From contig NZ_JAPFBW010000006.1 in the NCBI RefSeq assembly GCF_026153205.1, positions 124,001-188,000 on the forward strand: a DNA stretch of 64,000 bases, written 5' to 3'. Source of the stretch: Aquabacterium sp. A7-Y. Its GTDB lineage: Bacteria; Pseudomonadota; Gammaproteobacteria; Burkholderiales; Burkholderiaceae_C. Under the pieces are notes generated by a model. It ran no database searches, was not told where the DNA came from, and saw nothing but the letters and a program-made list of their open reading frames with translations. Shown piece after piece: positions 39,126 to 47,963 of this stretch (positions are counted from its first letter, which is position 1; each line of letters starts with the position of its first letter). The translations under genes were made by a program, and so were the position numbers.

Positions 39126-41024
39126 ATGAGCGCCCTCCCCTTCTCCGTCCCGCGACGCCCGATCCGTGAACTGCCGGACGAGCTGATCAGCCAGATCGCC
39201 GCCGGCGAGGTGGTCGAGCGGCCCGCCTCGGTGGTGCGCGAACTGGTCGACAACGCGCTGGACGCGGGCGCCACCGAGATCACCCTCAAGCTGCTGGCCG
39301 GCGGCGTGCGCTCCATCGTGGTGGAGGACAACGGCGCCGGCATTCCGGCCGACGAACTGCCGCTGGCGCTGCGGCGCCACGCCACCAGCAAGATCGCCTC
39401 GCTGAGCGAGCTCGAATCGGTCGCCACGATGGGCTTCCGCGGCGAGGCGCTGGCCGCCATCGCCTCGGTCGCCGAGGTCAGCCTGCTCAGCCGCACCGCC
39501 GAGGCGCCGCACGCCTTCCGGCTCGACGCCCGCTCGGGCGAGCTGGCCCCGGCGGCACGCGCCGTCGGCACCAGCGTGGAGGTGCGCGAGCTGTTTTTCA
39601 GCACCCCCGCACGCCGCAAGTTCCTGAAGACCGATGCCACCGAGCTGGCCCACTGCGTCGAAGCGGTGCGCCGCCATGCACTGGTGCGTCCGGAGGTCGG
39701 CTTCGCGGTCTGGCACGAGGGCCGCCTGGTCGAGCAGTGGCGCCGCGGCTCGGCGGAGCAGCGCCTGAAGGACGTGCTGGGCGAGGACTTCATCGCGCAG
39801 AGCCGCCCGGTCGACGCCCGCATCGGCCCGCTGCACATCCGCGGCCGCGCCGGCGTGCCGGACGCGGCCCGCTCGCGCGCCGACCAGCAGTACTGCTATG
39901 TGAACGGCCGCTATGTGCGCGACAAACTGCTGACGCACGGCGCCCGCTCGGCCTACGAGGACGTGCTGCACGGCTCGCGCCAGCCGACCTATGTGCTGTT
40001 CGTCGAGATCGCGCCCGAGCGGGTCGACGTCAACGTGCACCCGACCAAGATCGAGGTGCGCTTCCGCGATTCGCGCGAGGTGCACCAGGCAGTGCGCCAC
40101 GCGGTCGACGGCGCGCTGGCGCTGCCGCGTGCCGGCGAGCCGGGCGCCGAGGCGCCGGCACTCCACTGGCCCGGCGCCACGTCCACCGCCCCCTCCACGG
40201 ACAGCGGCCTGCGGCCGGGCGGCACGGCCTCGACGGAGGGCCGGGGCTACGGCTCGACGCCGCCCCCCTGGCCGCTCCAGCCACAGGTGCAAGGCCACCT
40301 GGCGCTGCGCGACGCGGCCATCCTCTACGCTCAGGAAAGCGCGCCCCGCTCGTGGCCAGCGCCCCAGCCCGGCTCCGCTCGCGCCCCCGCAGCGGAGCCC
40401 GGTGCGGCGCCTTTCAGTGCACCGGCCGAGGCCCCCGAAGCCTGGCCGCTGGGCCGCGCGGTGGCGCAGATCGGCGGCATCTACGTACTGGCAGAAAACG
40501 CCCAGGGGCTGGTCATCGTCGACATGCACGCGGCCCACGAACGGATCGTCTACGAGCAGCTCAAGAGCCGGCTCGAAGCGCAGCGCATCGAGTCCCAGCC
40601 GCTGCTGATCCCGGCCACCTTCGCCGCGACGGCGCAGGAAGTCGCGACCGCCGAGGCACAGCGCGATGCCTTGCTGACCCTCGGCCTGGAGATCACGCCG
40701 CTGGGCCCGTCGACCCTGGCGATCCGCTCGCGGCCGGCCGCGCTGCCGGGCGCCGACGTGGTCGAGCTGGCCCGCAGCGTGCTGGCCGAGCTCTCGCAGT
40801 ACGACGCCAGCAACGTGATCCAGCGGGCCCAGCACGAGCTGCTCGCGACCATGGCCTGCCACGGCGCCGTGCGCGCCAACCGCCGCCTCACGCTGGACGA
40901 GATGAACGCGCTGCTGCGCGACATGGAGCGCACAGAACGCGCCGACCAGTGCAACCACGGCCGCCCGACCTGGCGGCAGCTCTCGCTGCGCGAGCTCGAC
41001 GCCCTCTTCATGCGCGGCCGCTGA
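39126..41024 (+). CDS. mutL: DNA mismatch repair protein MutL, endonuclease type
   Basis: This 632-residue protein has an N-terminal GHKL ATPase (VVRELVDNALDAGAT, VEDNGAGIP, GFRGEALAAIASVAE, STPARRKFLK). A Pro/Ala-rich linker spans about residues 340-440. The C-terminal dimerisation domain contains DMHAAHERIVYE, which fits the metal-binding endonuclease motif D-x-H-A-x2-E-x4-E, with ACHGAVRA and CNHGRPT also present. So, unlike E. coli MutL, it should nick DNA itself and need no MutH. MutS is encoded 23 kb away in the same window. Confidence 0.95.
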   Translation: MSALPFSVPRRPIRELPDELISQIAAGEVVERPASVVRELVDNALDAGATEITLKLLAGGVRSIVVEDNGAGIPADELPLALRRHATSKIASLSELESVATMGFRGEALAAIASVAEVSLLSRTAEAPHAFRLDARSGELAPAARAVGTSVEVRELFFSTPARRKFLKTDATELAHCVEAVRRHALVRPEVGFAVWHEGRLVEQWRRGSAEQRLKDVLGEDFIAQSRPVDARIGPLHIRGRAGVPDAARSRADQQYCYVNGRYVRDKLLTHGARSAYEDVLHGSRQPTYVLFVEIAPERVDVNVHPTKIEVRFRDSREVHQAVRHAVDGALALPRAGEPGAEAPALHWPGATSTAPSTDSGLRPGGTASTEGRGYGSTPPPWPLQPQVQGHLALRDAAILYAQESAPRSWPAPQPGSARAPAAEPGAAPFSAPAEAPEAWPLGRAVAQIGGIYVLAENAQGLVIVDMHAAHERIVYEQLKSRLEAQRIESQPLLIPATFAATAQEVATAEAQRDALLTLGLEITPLGPSTLAIRSRPAALPGADVVELARSVLAELSQYDASNVIQRAQHELLATMACHGAVRANRRLTLDEMNALLRDMERTERADQCNHGRPTWRQLSLRELDALFMRGR

Positions 41025-41055
41025 GGCCGGCCGTTCTCCTGGCGGCTTCGCGGCC

Positions 41056-41073
41056 GGCCCCGGATCCGGGGCC
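41056..41073. terminator. 18-bp palindrome after mutL, possible hairpin terminator without T-run
   Basis: GGCCCCGGATCCGGGGCC is a perfect palindrome 32 bp after the mutL stop and 90 bp before the next start. It is very stable, but no T-run follows, so it may pause polymerase or protect the 3' end rather than terminate. Confidence 0.4.
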
Positions 41074-41162
41074 TGCGCCCGGGCCGTGACTTGCTGCGCA
41101 CTGCCGCCGGAAACGCGCACGGCGCCCCTGAACTTCCCGCCCGGGAAGCCGATCTGTGGCGC

Positions 41163-42044
41163 ATGAACTTCGCTGTCGTCCTCCACCGGCGCCTCCTGCC
41201 GGCCCTGCTGAGCTTGCTGGTCCTGACGGCGGGCTGCAGCGCGCTGGACAGCCAGCAGCGCCGCTGGATCTTCCAACCCCAAGCGGCAGCGGCCCGGGCC
41301 GGGACCGCGCCGGCCGCCGGCACGCAGGACGTCTGGCTCGACTTCACCTCGCGCGAGAGTGGCGAGCCGGTGCGGCTGCACGCGCTTTGGTTCCCGGCGG
41401 ACAAGGCGAACGCGCCCGCCCTGCTCTACCTGCACGGCGCCCGCTGGGGTGTGAGCGGGCGCGCCAGCGGCGACCGCATCCGGCGCATGCGCGAGATGGG
41501 CTTCAGCGTGCTGGCGGTGGACTACCGCGGTTTCGGCCTCAGCACGCCCAGCCTGCCGTCCGAGGCAGGCGCCCACGAAGACGCGCTGGCCGCCTGGCAG
41601 TGGCTGGCCCGGCACCAGCCCCAGGCGCCGCGCTACATCTTCGGCCATTCGCTGGGCGGCGCGATCGCGGTGCATCTGGCCTCGGAGGTGGAGGACCTGC
41701 AGGGCTTGATGGTCGAGGGCACCTTCACCTCGGTGGCCGACGTCTTCGCCACGATGCGCTGGGGCTGGCTGCCGATCTCCTGGCTCATCACCCAGCGCTT
41801 CGACTCGGCCGAGCGGATGGGGCGGGTGAAGGCGCCGGTGCTGGTGGTGCACGGCAGCGCGGACAGCCTGATCCGGCCCGAGCTGGGCCGCGCGCTGTAC
41901 GAGCGTGTGCCGGGCCGCAAGCGCTTCGAGCTGGTCGAAGGCGGTTCGCACTTCAGCACCCACGCGCTGGGCGAGGCGCAGTACCGCGCGGCGCTGCAGG
42001 AGTTTTTCGGGCTCGCGCCGGCGCAAGCACTCGCCGGGTTTTAG
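41163..42044 (+). CDS. Alpha/beta-hydrolase lipoprotein
   Basis: This 293-residue protein has an N-terminal lipobox (SLLVLTAGCSALDS, Cys about residue 21), so it is a membrane-anchored lipoprotein. The hydrolase fold shows LLYLHGARWG, FSVLAVDYRGFGLS, the nucleophile elbow GHSLGGA, VVHGSADSLI (Asp region) and EGGSHFS (His). It resembles the BAAT/BEM46-type or DUF1749-like serine hydrolases, and the substrate is unknown. The ATG (MNFAVVLHRR) is used because the upstream frame has no signal-like sequence. Confidence 0.85.
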   Translation: MNFAVVLHRRLLPALLSLLVLTAGCSALDSQQRRWIFQPQAAAARAGTAPAAGTQDVWLDFTSRESGEPVRLHALWFPADKANAPALLYLHGARWGVSGRASGDRIRRMREMGFSVLAVDYRGFGLSTPSLPSEAGAHEDALAAWQWLARHQPQAPRYIFGHSLGGAIAVHLASEVEDLQGLMVEGTFTSVADVFATMRWGWLPISWLITQRFDSAERMGRVKAPVLVVHGSADSLIRPELGRALYERVPGRKRFELVEGGSHFSTHALGEAQYRAALQEFFGLAPAQALAGF

Positions 42045-42125
42045 CAGGACGGCAGCCGCGGAATTGTTGCGCCGGGCAGCGGCGTCCGCCCAGCGCATGG
42101 TCCAATCGGGACTTCCTCCCGCCCG

Positions 42126-43229
42126 ATGTTCCCGATGAGCCAGCGCCCCAAGATTTCCCTGTCGCCCGCCGCGAAAGAAAAAGCCCCCCAGCGCCGTGAC
42201 CGGCCGCCAGTGCGTGGGGCCGGCTCTGCGCCGCGCAAGCGTGCCGTCGCCAGCACGCCGCCGACGCGCGGGGAGGAAGCCGGCGCCAGTCAGCGACCCG
42301 GCTCGGCGACCGGCTCGTCCACCTCGGCAGCGGTGAAGCCTGCGCGTTCGCCGGCGCCACAACGCCCTGCCCCGGCACCCACGGGGCGGCCCCCAGCGCC
42401 CCGGTCCACCGCCCCGGCAGCGGCCCGCGCCGTGTCCGAGGCCGCCGCCCGCCCCGTCGCGCCACCCTCCGACGACCCGCGTCCACGCCTGTCCAAGCGC
42501 ATGAGCGAACTGGGCCTGGCCTCACGACGAGAGGCCGACGAGTGGATCGAAGCCGGCTGGGTCCAGGTGGACGGGAAGACCATCACCGAACTGGGCAGCC
42601 GGGTCTCGCCGGAACAGCACATCAGCGTGGACCCGGCGGCGCGCCGGCAGCAGGCGCAGCGCGTCACGGTGCTGCTCAACAAGCCCATCGGCTATGTGAG
42701 CGGGCAGGCCGAGGACGGCTACGAGCCGGCCGCCGTGCTGGTGACAGCGCAGAACCACTGGCCCGGCGACCGCTCGGGCAACCGTTTCCAGGGCTCCCAC
42801 CTGCGCGGGCTGGCTCCGGCCGGCCGGCTCGACATCGATTCGACCGGCCTGCTGGTGCTGACCCAGGACGGCCGCATCGCGCGCCACCTGATCGGCCAGG
42901 ACTCCTCGGTCGAGAAGGAATATCTGGTGCGGGTGCAGTACCACCGCCCGGGCCGCTTGCCCGACGTCTTTCCGCAGGAAGACCTGATGCGGCTGCGCCA
43001 CGGGTTGAGCCTGGACGGCAAGCAGCTGCTGCCGGCCAAGGTGTCGTGGCAGAACGAGGACCAGCTGCGTTTCGTGCTGCGCGAGGGCCGCAAGCGCCAG
43101 ATCCGGCGCATGTGCGAAGCGGTGGGCCTGAAGGTCGTCGGCCTCAAGCGCATTCGCATCGGCAGCGTCGTGCTCGGCGAGCTGCCGCCCGGCCAGTGGC
43201 GCTACCTGCGCGACGACGAGCGGTTCTGA
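42126..43229 (+). CDS. 23S rRNA/tRNA pseudouridine synthase, RluF/RluB type, with long basic N-terminal extension
   Basis: This 367-residue protein has a low-complexity Ala/Pro/Arg-rich first 118 residues. An S4 RNA-binding domain ([20 protein letters not shown]) follows, then the synthase core with [11 protein letters not shown], the catalytic Asp in [30 protein letters not shown] and [18 protein letters not shown]. Motif order and spacing are closest to RluF, which modifies 23S U2604 and tRNA-Tyr U35. RluB is the alternative. Long unstructured N-terminal extensions are common in Burkholderiales members. Two in-frame ATGs (42126, 42135) are equally possible. Confidence 0.85.
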   Translation: MFPMSQRPKISLSPAAKEKAPQRRDRPPVRGAGSAPRKRAVASTPPTRGEEAGASQRPGSATGSSTSAAVKPARSPAPQRPAPAPTGRPPAPRSTAPAAARAVSEAAARPVAPPSDDPRPRLSKRMSELGLASRREADEWIEAGWVQVDGKTITELGSRVSPEQHISVDPAARRQQAQRVTVLLNKPIGYVSGQAEDGYEPAAVLVTAQNHWPGDRSGNRFQGSHLRGLAPAGRLDIDSTGLLVLTQDGRIARHLIGQDSSVEKEYLVRVQYHRPGRLPDVFPQEDLMRLRHGLSLDGKQLLPAKVSWQNEDQLRFVLREGRKRQIRRMCEAVGLKVVGLKRIRIGSVVLGELPPGQWRYLRDDERF

Positions 43230-43249
43230 GCGGGTCTGCGGGAGCGCCG

Positions 43250-43465
43250 CTACTTGCGCAGGCCCAGCGCCAGCAGCGCCACGCCGCTGGCCAGCGCCGC
43301 GGCGCCGGCCCAGGCCGGCACCCGCTTTTCGGTCTGCACCTGGGCCTTGAAGTCGCCCAGCTGGAAGACGGTCTCATTCGAGGTGAGCGACAGCCCGCGC
43401 ACCAGGATGTACCCGCCCAGCCCGATCAGGGCGCTGCCCGCCACGGCCAACACGATCTTCTTCAT
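43250..43465 (-). CDS. Small two-helix membrane protein, 71 aa
   Basis: Two hydrophobic helices (VLAVAGSALIGLGGYILVRG and WAGAAALASGVALLALGLRK) flank a polar loop (LSLTSNETVFQLGDFKAQVQ). The layout resembles DUF3185-like small membrane proteins. GGAGAG precedes the ATG at a good distance. An upstream GTG directly before it is less likely. Function is unknown. It lies alone between convergent rluF and the PA2778-like gene. Confidence 0.75.
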   Translation of the reverse strand: MKKIVLAVAGSALIGLGGYILVRGLSLTSNETVFQLGDFKAQVQTEKRVPAWAGAAALASGVALLALGLRK

Positions 43466-43518
43466 CACGACTCTCCGAACCGGCGCCGGGACCGGCCCCT
43501 GCTTTTTTTCATTCGGCG

Positions 43519-44514
43519 CTAGCGCGTTGCGCCCGCCGCCTCGACCTTCTCCTGCAGCGCCTTGGCCTGCGGCAGGAACGGGCCGCCCAGCGCCAGGGCC
43601 TGCCGCGCCGCTTCGCGGGCCCGGTCACGGCGGCCGAGTTCGAGCTCGACGTTGCCGTGGTTGATCCAGGCAGCGGCATGGCGGTGGGCCCGGCCGACAG
43701 CTTCGAAAACGGCGCTGGCCTCGACCTTCCGGCCCGCAGCATACAGGGTGTTGCCGCGGCCCATCTGCAAGGTCAGGTTGTGTGGCCAACGCTCGACCGC
43801 GGTCTGGTAGGCGACCGCCGCCGCCGCGGGCTGCCCGACACGCTCGAAGGCCAGCAAGGCGCGTGTCAGCTCGGCCTCGCCGGCGCTGGCGGGCAGCCGG
43901 CCGGGCGGCAGCGCGACAAAAGCCCAGTGCTGCGAGCGCGCCCAGGTGTGCTCGAAGGTGTGCATGCGCATCGCCAGACGCCGCTCGTGGCCCGAACGCA
44001 GCAGCACGCTGCCCGCATCGAGGTCGTACCCGACGACCACCGCGTAGTGCCAGGTCGGCGCCACCGCCAGGCCCAGGTTCTGCAGGATCACCACCGGCGA
44101 GCCGGCTGCCAGCTCGCGGCACAGCGCGCCCAGCTGGGGCGGCAGTTGCACCGCCAGTGCGCCCAGCCGGCGCGCGGCGGCCAGCATCTCGATCTGCAGC
44201 GAGCCCTCGCGACCGGGCAGGTAGACCAGCGGCTGCAGCTCGGCCGGCGTCGCAGGAATGCCGGCGGCTCCCAGCACCGCTGCGAGCGACTCGGGGCCGC
44301 AGAGATAGCGCTGGTCCTGCGGGAAAAACGGCGTGTTCTCCAGCTCGACGCGGCGTGGCAGGCCCGCCGCGCCGTCGCGGCCGAGCAGCAGGGAGGTCTG
44401 GGTGGCAGCGCAGCCCGCCAGACCCAGTGCGGCCCAGGCCCCGGCACCCGCAAGCAGCCGGCGCCGGCTTTCCGGGCCGGCAACTTCCAGCCCGGCCCGT
44501 GTACTGCTCAACAC
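43519..44514 (-). CDS. PA2778 family C39-like cysteine peptidase lipoprotein with TPR repeats
   Basis: This 331-residue protein starts at a GTG. SRRRLLAGAGAWAALGLAGC is a twin-arginine-like leader ending in a lipobox Cys. The peptidase part, similar to C39 bacteriocin-leader peptidases, has the putative nucleophile Cys in QDQRYLCGPESLAAVL, HYAVVVGYD with the catalytic His, and an Asp shortly after. The C-terminal third contains two to three TPR-like helical repeats (AVERWPHNLTLQMGRGNTLY, AAWINHGNVELELGRRDRAR). It sits 7 bp after its usual partner, the PA2779-like gene. Whether it cleaves leader peptides is not established. Confidence 0.85.
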   Translation of the reverse strand: MLSSTRAGLEVAGPESRRRLLAGAGAWAALGLAGCAATQTSLLLGRDGAAGLPRRVELENTPFFPQDQRYLCGPESLAAVLGAAGIPATPAELQPLVYLPGREGSLQIEMLAAARRLGALAVQLPPQLGALCRELAAGSPVVILQNLGLAVAPTWHYAVVVGYDLDAGSVLLRSGHERRLAMRMHTFEHTWARSQHWAFVALPPGRLPASAGEAELTRALLAFERVGQPAAAAVAYQTAVERWPHNLTLQMGRGNTLYAAGRKVEASAVFEAVGRAHRHAAAWINHGNVELELGRRDRAREAARQALALGGPFLPQAKALQEKVEAAGATR

Positions 44515-44521
44515 GGCAAAC

Positions 44522-44950
44522 TCAGCGGACCGAGCGGGTGAAGGGGAAGATCTTCGTGAAGCCGAGGATGTCGGTCACCAGCAGCAACACGAAGACGAAG
44601 ACCACCACACCCAGCACGTCACCGCCAGCCGGCGCCTCGTCGATCTGGGCCACCAGGGCCGCCGCGTCCTCGTCGCTCAAGGCTGCCACCCGCTCGCGCG
44701 CCTGCTCCGCGCTGACGCCGTAGGCCTGCAGACGCTCCGCCAGGCCGGGGCGGTCGAGCTCGGTGGCCAGCCGGGCGCGCTGGGTGTCGCCGGCGGCGCT
44801 GCGGGCCTGGGCCGCCACCTCCTGCGCCACCTGCTCGGTGCTGATCAGCGTGGCCTGGCTGGTCTGGGCCATCGCGCCGAAGGCCAGCGACAGCGACACG
44901 GCGCAGGCCGTCGAGCGCACGAAGCGGGACAAGGACGGGGAGCGGGTCAT
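44522..44950 (-). CDS. PA2779 family membrane protein
   Basis: This 142-residue protein has a signal peptide (VRSTACAVSLSLAFGAMA) and a helical middle with STEQVAQEVAAQA and RLQAYGVSAEQARERVAALS. A single C-terminal helix (GVVVFVFVLLLVTDILGFTKIFPF) follows. This is the pattern of the PA2779 family, almost always encoded next to a PA2778-type peptidase. GAAGGAG lies well placed before the ATG. The two genes are 7 bp apart and form an operon; the family's function is unknown. Confidence 0.85.
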   Translation of the reverse strand: MTRSPSLSRFVRSTACAVSLSLAFGAMAQTSQATLISTEQVAQEVAAQARSAAGDTQRARLATELDRPGLAERLQAYGVSAEQARERVAALSDEDAAALVAQIDEAPAGGDVLGVVVFVFVLLLVTDILGFTKIFPFTRSVR

Positions 44951-45163
44951 GGCGGATCTCCTTCGAGGGAATTCGTGTGGACTGTGTAAACACGGGACAG
45001 GCCGTCCGGGCGCCGCCACTGGTGCGCGCCGCGGGGCTCGGGCCCCGAGCGCACGGATTGTGCGGCTAAACCCGCGTGGGCAACCGGGTCTCAAGGTGAG
45101 CGACTGTTTGCAGATATGTCTGCCGCCCCGCGGGCCCGGGATCGGCTCTGCTACCCTCCCGGC

Positions 45164-45223
45164 ATGGTTTTCCTGTATCCCGCCCCGCCGGCCGTCGCTG
45201 CCCGCGGGCCCGCCGTGCCATGA
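45164..45223 (+). other. Possible 19-codon leader ORF overlapping the miaA start
   Basis: ATG at 45164 opens a 19-codon frame ([19 protein letters not shown]) whose TGA (45221-45223) overlaps the miaA ATG (45220-45222). TACCCT lies 6 nt before this ATG, the leaderless spacing seen elsewhere here. It could couple translation into miaA, or be chance. Confidence 0.3.
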
Positions 45224-46179
45224 GCCGGCTCGACTGCATCTGCCTCGCCGGTCCGACCGCCTCGGGCAAAACCGCCGCCGCGCTGGCGGTGGCCCGGGTG
45301 CTGCCGATAGAGATCGTCAGCGTCGACTCGGCGCTGGTCTACCGCGGCATGGACCTTGGCACCGCCAAGCCGAGCCGGGCCGAGCTGGACAGCGTGCCGC
45401 ACCACCTGATCGACATCCTCGACCCGGCCGGGGCCTATTCGGCTGCGCAGTTCGTCGCCGACGCGACGCGCCTCGTCGGCGAGATCCGGGGCCGCGGGCG
45501 CCTGCCGCTGCTGGTGGGCGGCACGATGCTTTATTTCAAGGCTTTGCTCGACGGCATGGACCCGCTGCCGGCCGCCGACCCCGAGGTGCGCGCGGCGCTG
45601 GACGCCGAGGCGGCGCAACGGGGCTGGCCGGCCTTGCACGCCGAACTGGCCCGCGTCGACCCGGGCACCGCCGCGCGCCTGTCCCCCAACGATTCACAGC
45701 GCATCCAGCGCGCGCTGGAAGTCTGGCGCGTCTCGGGCCAGCCGCTCTCTGCCTTCCACACCGACCGTTTCGGCGCCGAACGCGCCGCGCTGCCACCGCC
45801 GGCACCGCTGGTCTCGCTGGAGCCGGACCGGCGCGACTGGCTGCACGGCCGCATCGGCGCGCGCTTCGAGGCCATGCTCGCGCAGGGCCTGGTCGATGAG
45901 GTGCAGCGGCTGCGCGCCCGCGGCGACCTGAGCCTGGCGCTGCCCTCGATGCGTTGCGTGGGCTATCGGCAGGTCTGGGAGATGCTGGACGGCGAGTTCC
46001 CGGCGGGCGAACTGGCCGAGCGCGGCGCAGCCGCGACGCGCCAGCTCGCCAAGCGGCAGCTGACCTGGCTGCGCGGCATGCCGCACCGCGAGGTGGTGGC
46101 GTGCGACGCCGACAATGCCACCGACCAGGTCGTGAAGGCGGTCCAGCGGCTGCACCAGGAGATGGAGGCCGGGCCATGA
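45220..46179 (+). CDS. miaA: tRNA dimethylallyltransferase
   Basis: This 319-residue enzyme prenylates A37 of tRNAs reading UNN codons. The P-loop is [55 protein letters not shown] and [18 protein letters not shown] are conserved family blocks, followed by [14 protein letters not shown]. It lies downstream of mutL as in the ancestral mutL-miaA cluster, though separated by six genes. No hfq follows; instead the ATP-binding gene of an ABC transporter overlaps it by ATGA. Confidence 0.95.
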   Translation: MSRLDCICLAGPTASGKTAAALAVARVLPIEIVSVDSALVYRGMDLGTAKPSRAELDSVPHHLIDILDPAGAYSAAQFVADATRLVGEIRGRGRLPLLVGGTMLYFKALLDGMDPLPAADPEVRAALDAEAAQRGWPALHAELARVDPGTAARLSPNDSQRIQRALEVWRVSGQPLSAFHTDRFGAERAALPPPAPLVSLEPDRRDWLHGRIGARFEAMLAQGLVDEVQRLRARGDLSLALPSMRCVGYRQVWEMLDGEFPAGELAERGAAATRQLAKRQLTWLRGMPHREVVACDADNATDQVVKAVQRLHQEMEAGP

Positions 46180-46907
46180 AGGCCACCGCCTCGACCGGCC
46201 GGACGCCCGAGATGCCGCAGAGTTCCGGGGGCCCGGTGCTGCAGGTGCGCGGGCTCGGCAAGCGCTACGGGGAGGACTGGGTGTTCCGCGGTGCCGACCT
46301 CGTCGTCGCGCCCGGCGAGTTTGTCGCCGTCCTGGGGGAGTCGGGGGTCGGCAAGTCCACGCTGCTCAACTGCATCGCCGCGTTGGACCGGCCCGACGCC
46401 GGCGAGGTGGAGGTGCTGGGACAGCCGGTGAGCCGCCTGGACGAGACCGCTCAGGCGCACTTCCGCCGCCGTCATCTCGGCTTCGTGTTCCAGGCTTTCC
46501 ACGTGCTGCCGCATCTTTCGGTGGCGCAAAACGTCGCGCTGCCGCTGCTGCTGCTGGGCACGCCCGACGACAGCCGGGTCGAGCAGGCGCTGCAGGCGGT
46601 CGGGCTGCAAGGGCTGGGCGAGCGGCTGCCGCAACAGCTCTCAGGCGGCCAGCTGCAACGCGTCGCGATCGCGCGGGCTTTGATCCACCGCCCGGCGCTG
46701 ATCCTGGCCGACGAACCCTCCGGCAACCTCGACCCCGCGACGGCGCAGCGCGTGATGGACGCGCTGGCCCGGCAGGTGAGCGAGCACCGGGCGGCCTGCG
46801 TGCTGGTGACCCATTCGCTCGGCGCGGCGCGACGGGCCGACCGGGTGCTGAGGCTGACCGCCGAAGGGCTGACCGCCGCCGGCGATCCCGAGCCCATCGA
46901 GCATTGA
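46176..46907 (+). CDS. ABC transporter ATP-binding protein, AttE/LolD-like
   Basis: This 243-residue ABC ATPase has the Walker [15 protein letters not shown], the Q-loop [12 protein letters not shown], the signature [15 protein letters not shown], the Walker [13 protein letters not shown] and the H-loop VTHSLGAA. It belongs to the MacB/LolD/FtsE branch that powers FtsX-like permeases. The matching permease is 1 kb downstream, followed by an AttH-like gene, which recalls the Agrobacterium attEFGH set. The start overlaps the miaA stop. The set is interrupted by an antisense diguanylate cyclase gene. Confidence 0.9.
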   Translation: MKATASTGRTPEMPQSSGGPVLQVRGLGKRYGEDWVFRGADLVVAPGEFVAVLGESGVGKSTLLNCIAALDRPDAGEVEVLGQPVSRLDETAQAHFRRRHLGFVFQAFHVLPHLSVAQNVALPLLLLGTPDDSRVEQALQAVGLQGLGERLPQQLSGGQLQRVAIARALIHRPALILADEPSGNLDPATAQRVMDALARQVSEHRAACVLVTHSLGAARRADRVLRLTAEGLTAAGDPEPIEH

Positions 46908-47034
46908 CCGGCATCAAGCCGCGCCACCGGCGCCGGCTGTCTGCAGGGCCTGAGCTGCGGCATCGACCTGATGAGCGACGCGGACTACGTGGTGCCACTC
47001 GGGCCGAGACGGGCCGCTTGAGGCGGCTCGCCGG

Positions 47035-47850
47035 TCAACCGCCGGCCACGGCCCCGAGGTGGCCGTAGCGCGCGCTGCAGACGCGGTTGCGGCCGGCACG
47101 CTTCGCGTCGTAAAGCGCGACGTCAGCATCGTGAATCAGGGCTTCGAGGCCGCTCATCTCAGGCCGCAACGCCGCCACGCCCAGGCTCACGGTGGCTTCC
47201 ACCGTCTTCTCGCGCCAGTCCAGCGCGAGCCGCGCGACCTCCTGGCGGATGCGCTCGGCCATCGCCAGCGCGCCGGCCAGGTCGGTCTGCGGCAGCAGCA
47301 CGATCAGCTCCTCACCACCGAAGCGCGCCAGGATGTCAGTGCTGCGCAAGGTGGCTCGGCAGGCCAGCGCGATCTCGCGCAGCAACTGGTCGCCGCACTG
47401 GTGCCCATGGGTGTCGTTGACCTGCTTGAAGTGGTCGGCATCGACCAGGATCAGCGCCAGCGGCGTGCCGTAGCGGCGCGCCCGCAGCAGTTCCACCTCG
47501 CCCAGTTCAGCGAAGTGGCGGCGGTTGTAGCTGTGGGTCAGCTCGTCGGTGATGGCCAGCTGGCGGATCCGCAGACGCGACGCCTCCAGCTCGTAGAGCA
47601 GCCGGAGGATCAGGTAGCCCGACAGCGGTGCCACCGTCAGCACACACACCGAGGTGGCGATCAGCGCCGGCTGCAGCGGCCGCCCCACCAACCAGTTGAT
47701 GCTGCCGCTGATGCACATCGAGGGTCCCAGCACCAGCAAGGTGTAGAGCAGGTTGGCCCGGGTGAGCCCGAGGGCCAGCACCCGGCGCCGCAGGTGGTCC
47801 CAGCCGGTCGGTGCGGCGGGAGGCGGAAGAGGATGGTGCGAGGCTTCCAC
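47035..47850 (-). CDS. Diguanylate cyclase (GGDEF), two-helix membrane anchor
   Basis: This 271-residue protein starts at a GTG. Two membrane helices (about residues 33-53 and 62-84) form an anchor without an obvious sensory domain. The cyclase domain has DELTHSYNRRHFAEL, VDADHFKQVNDTHGHQCGD and the active-site GGEEL, with the inhibitory-site RSTD five residues before it. All catalytic features are present, so it should make cyclic di-GMP. It lies antisense between the ATPase and permease genes of an ABC transporter, which suggests later insertion. Confidence 0.9.
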   Translation of the reverse strand: MEASHHPLPPPAAPTGWDHLRRRVLALGLTRANLLYTLLVLGPSMCISGSINWLVGRPLQPALIATSVCVLTVAPLSGYLILRLLYELEASRLRIRQLAITDELTHSYNRRHFAELGEVELLRARRYGTPLALILVDADHFKQVNDTHGHQCGDQLLREIALACRATLRSTDILARFGGEELIVLLPQTDLAGALAMAERIRQEVARLALDWREKTVEATVSLGVAALRPEMSGLEALIHDADVALYDAKRAGRNRVCSARYGHLGAVAGG

Positions 47851-47933
47851 GGCGGGGCTGATGCAAAAAGCGCTGATGTTTACACGCGACTCGCAGCTCG
47901 TGTGAATTTTTCACGCCCCCGAACCTGGGGAGT

Positions 47934-47949
47934 GTGGCGCAGGCGCCAC
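47934..47949. promoter_or_regulatory. Palindrome GTGGCGC-AG-GCGCCAC upstream of the FtsX-like permease gene
   Basis: Seven-base perfect arms with a 2-bp spacer sit immediately upstream of the -10-like CACAAT (47952-47957), within what would be the -35/-10 spacer. It could be an operator for the permease-AttH operon. No -35 consensus was found. Confidence 0.4.
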
Positions 47950-47951
47950 CG

Positions 47952-47957
47952 CACAAT
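47952..47957 (+). promoter_or_regulatory. Candidate -10 (CACAAT) directly before the FtsX-like permease gene
   Basis: CACAAT is followed by ACGGGG and the GTG start at 47964. The 6-nt spacing is the same as at mutL and queG and supports choosing this GTG over the one at 47934. Confidence 0.45.
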
Positions 47958-47963
47958 ACGGGG

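Noticed and set aside
37800-42362. A 1,520-codon open frame on the minus strand across dedA-distal sequence, M48, mutL and the lipoprotein gene
   Set aside because: It is a shadow of high-GC third-codon bias, opposite well-identified plus-strand genes. Its composition is Arg/His/Gly/Gln-rich without any domain.
45036-45050. Hairpin GCTCGGG-C-CCCGAGC upstream of the PA2779-like gene as a terminator
   Set aside because: There is no T-run on either strand and it does not follow a gene end. It is probably a by-product of GC richness, or a minor leader structure.
46908-47034. A short frame ending DYVVPLGPRRAA between the ATPase gene and the cyclase as a gene remnant
   Set aside because: It is too short, has no recognisable homology, and is no better than background open frames at this GC content.
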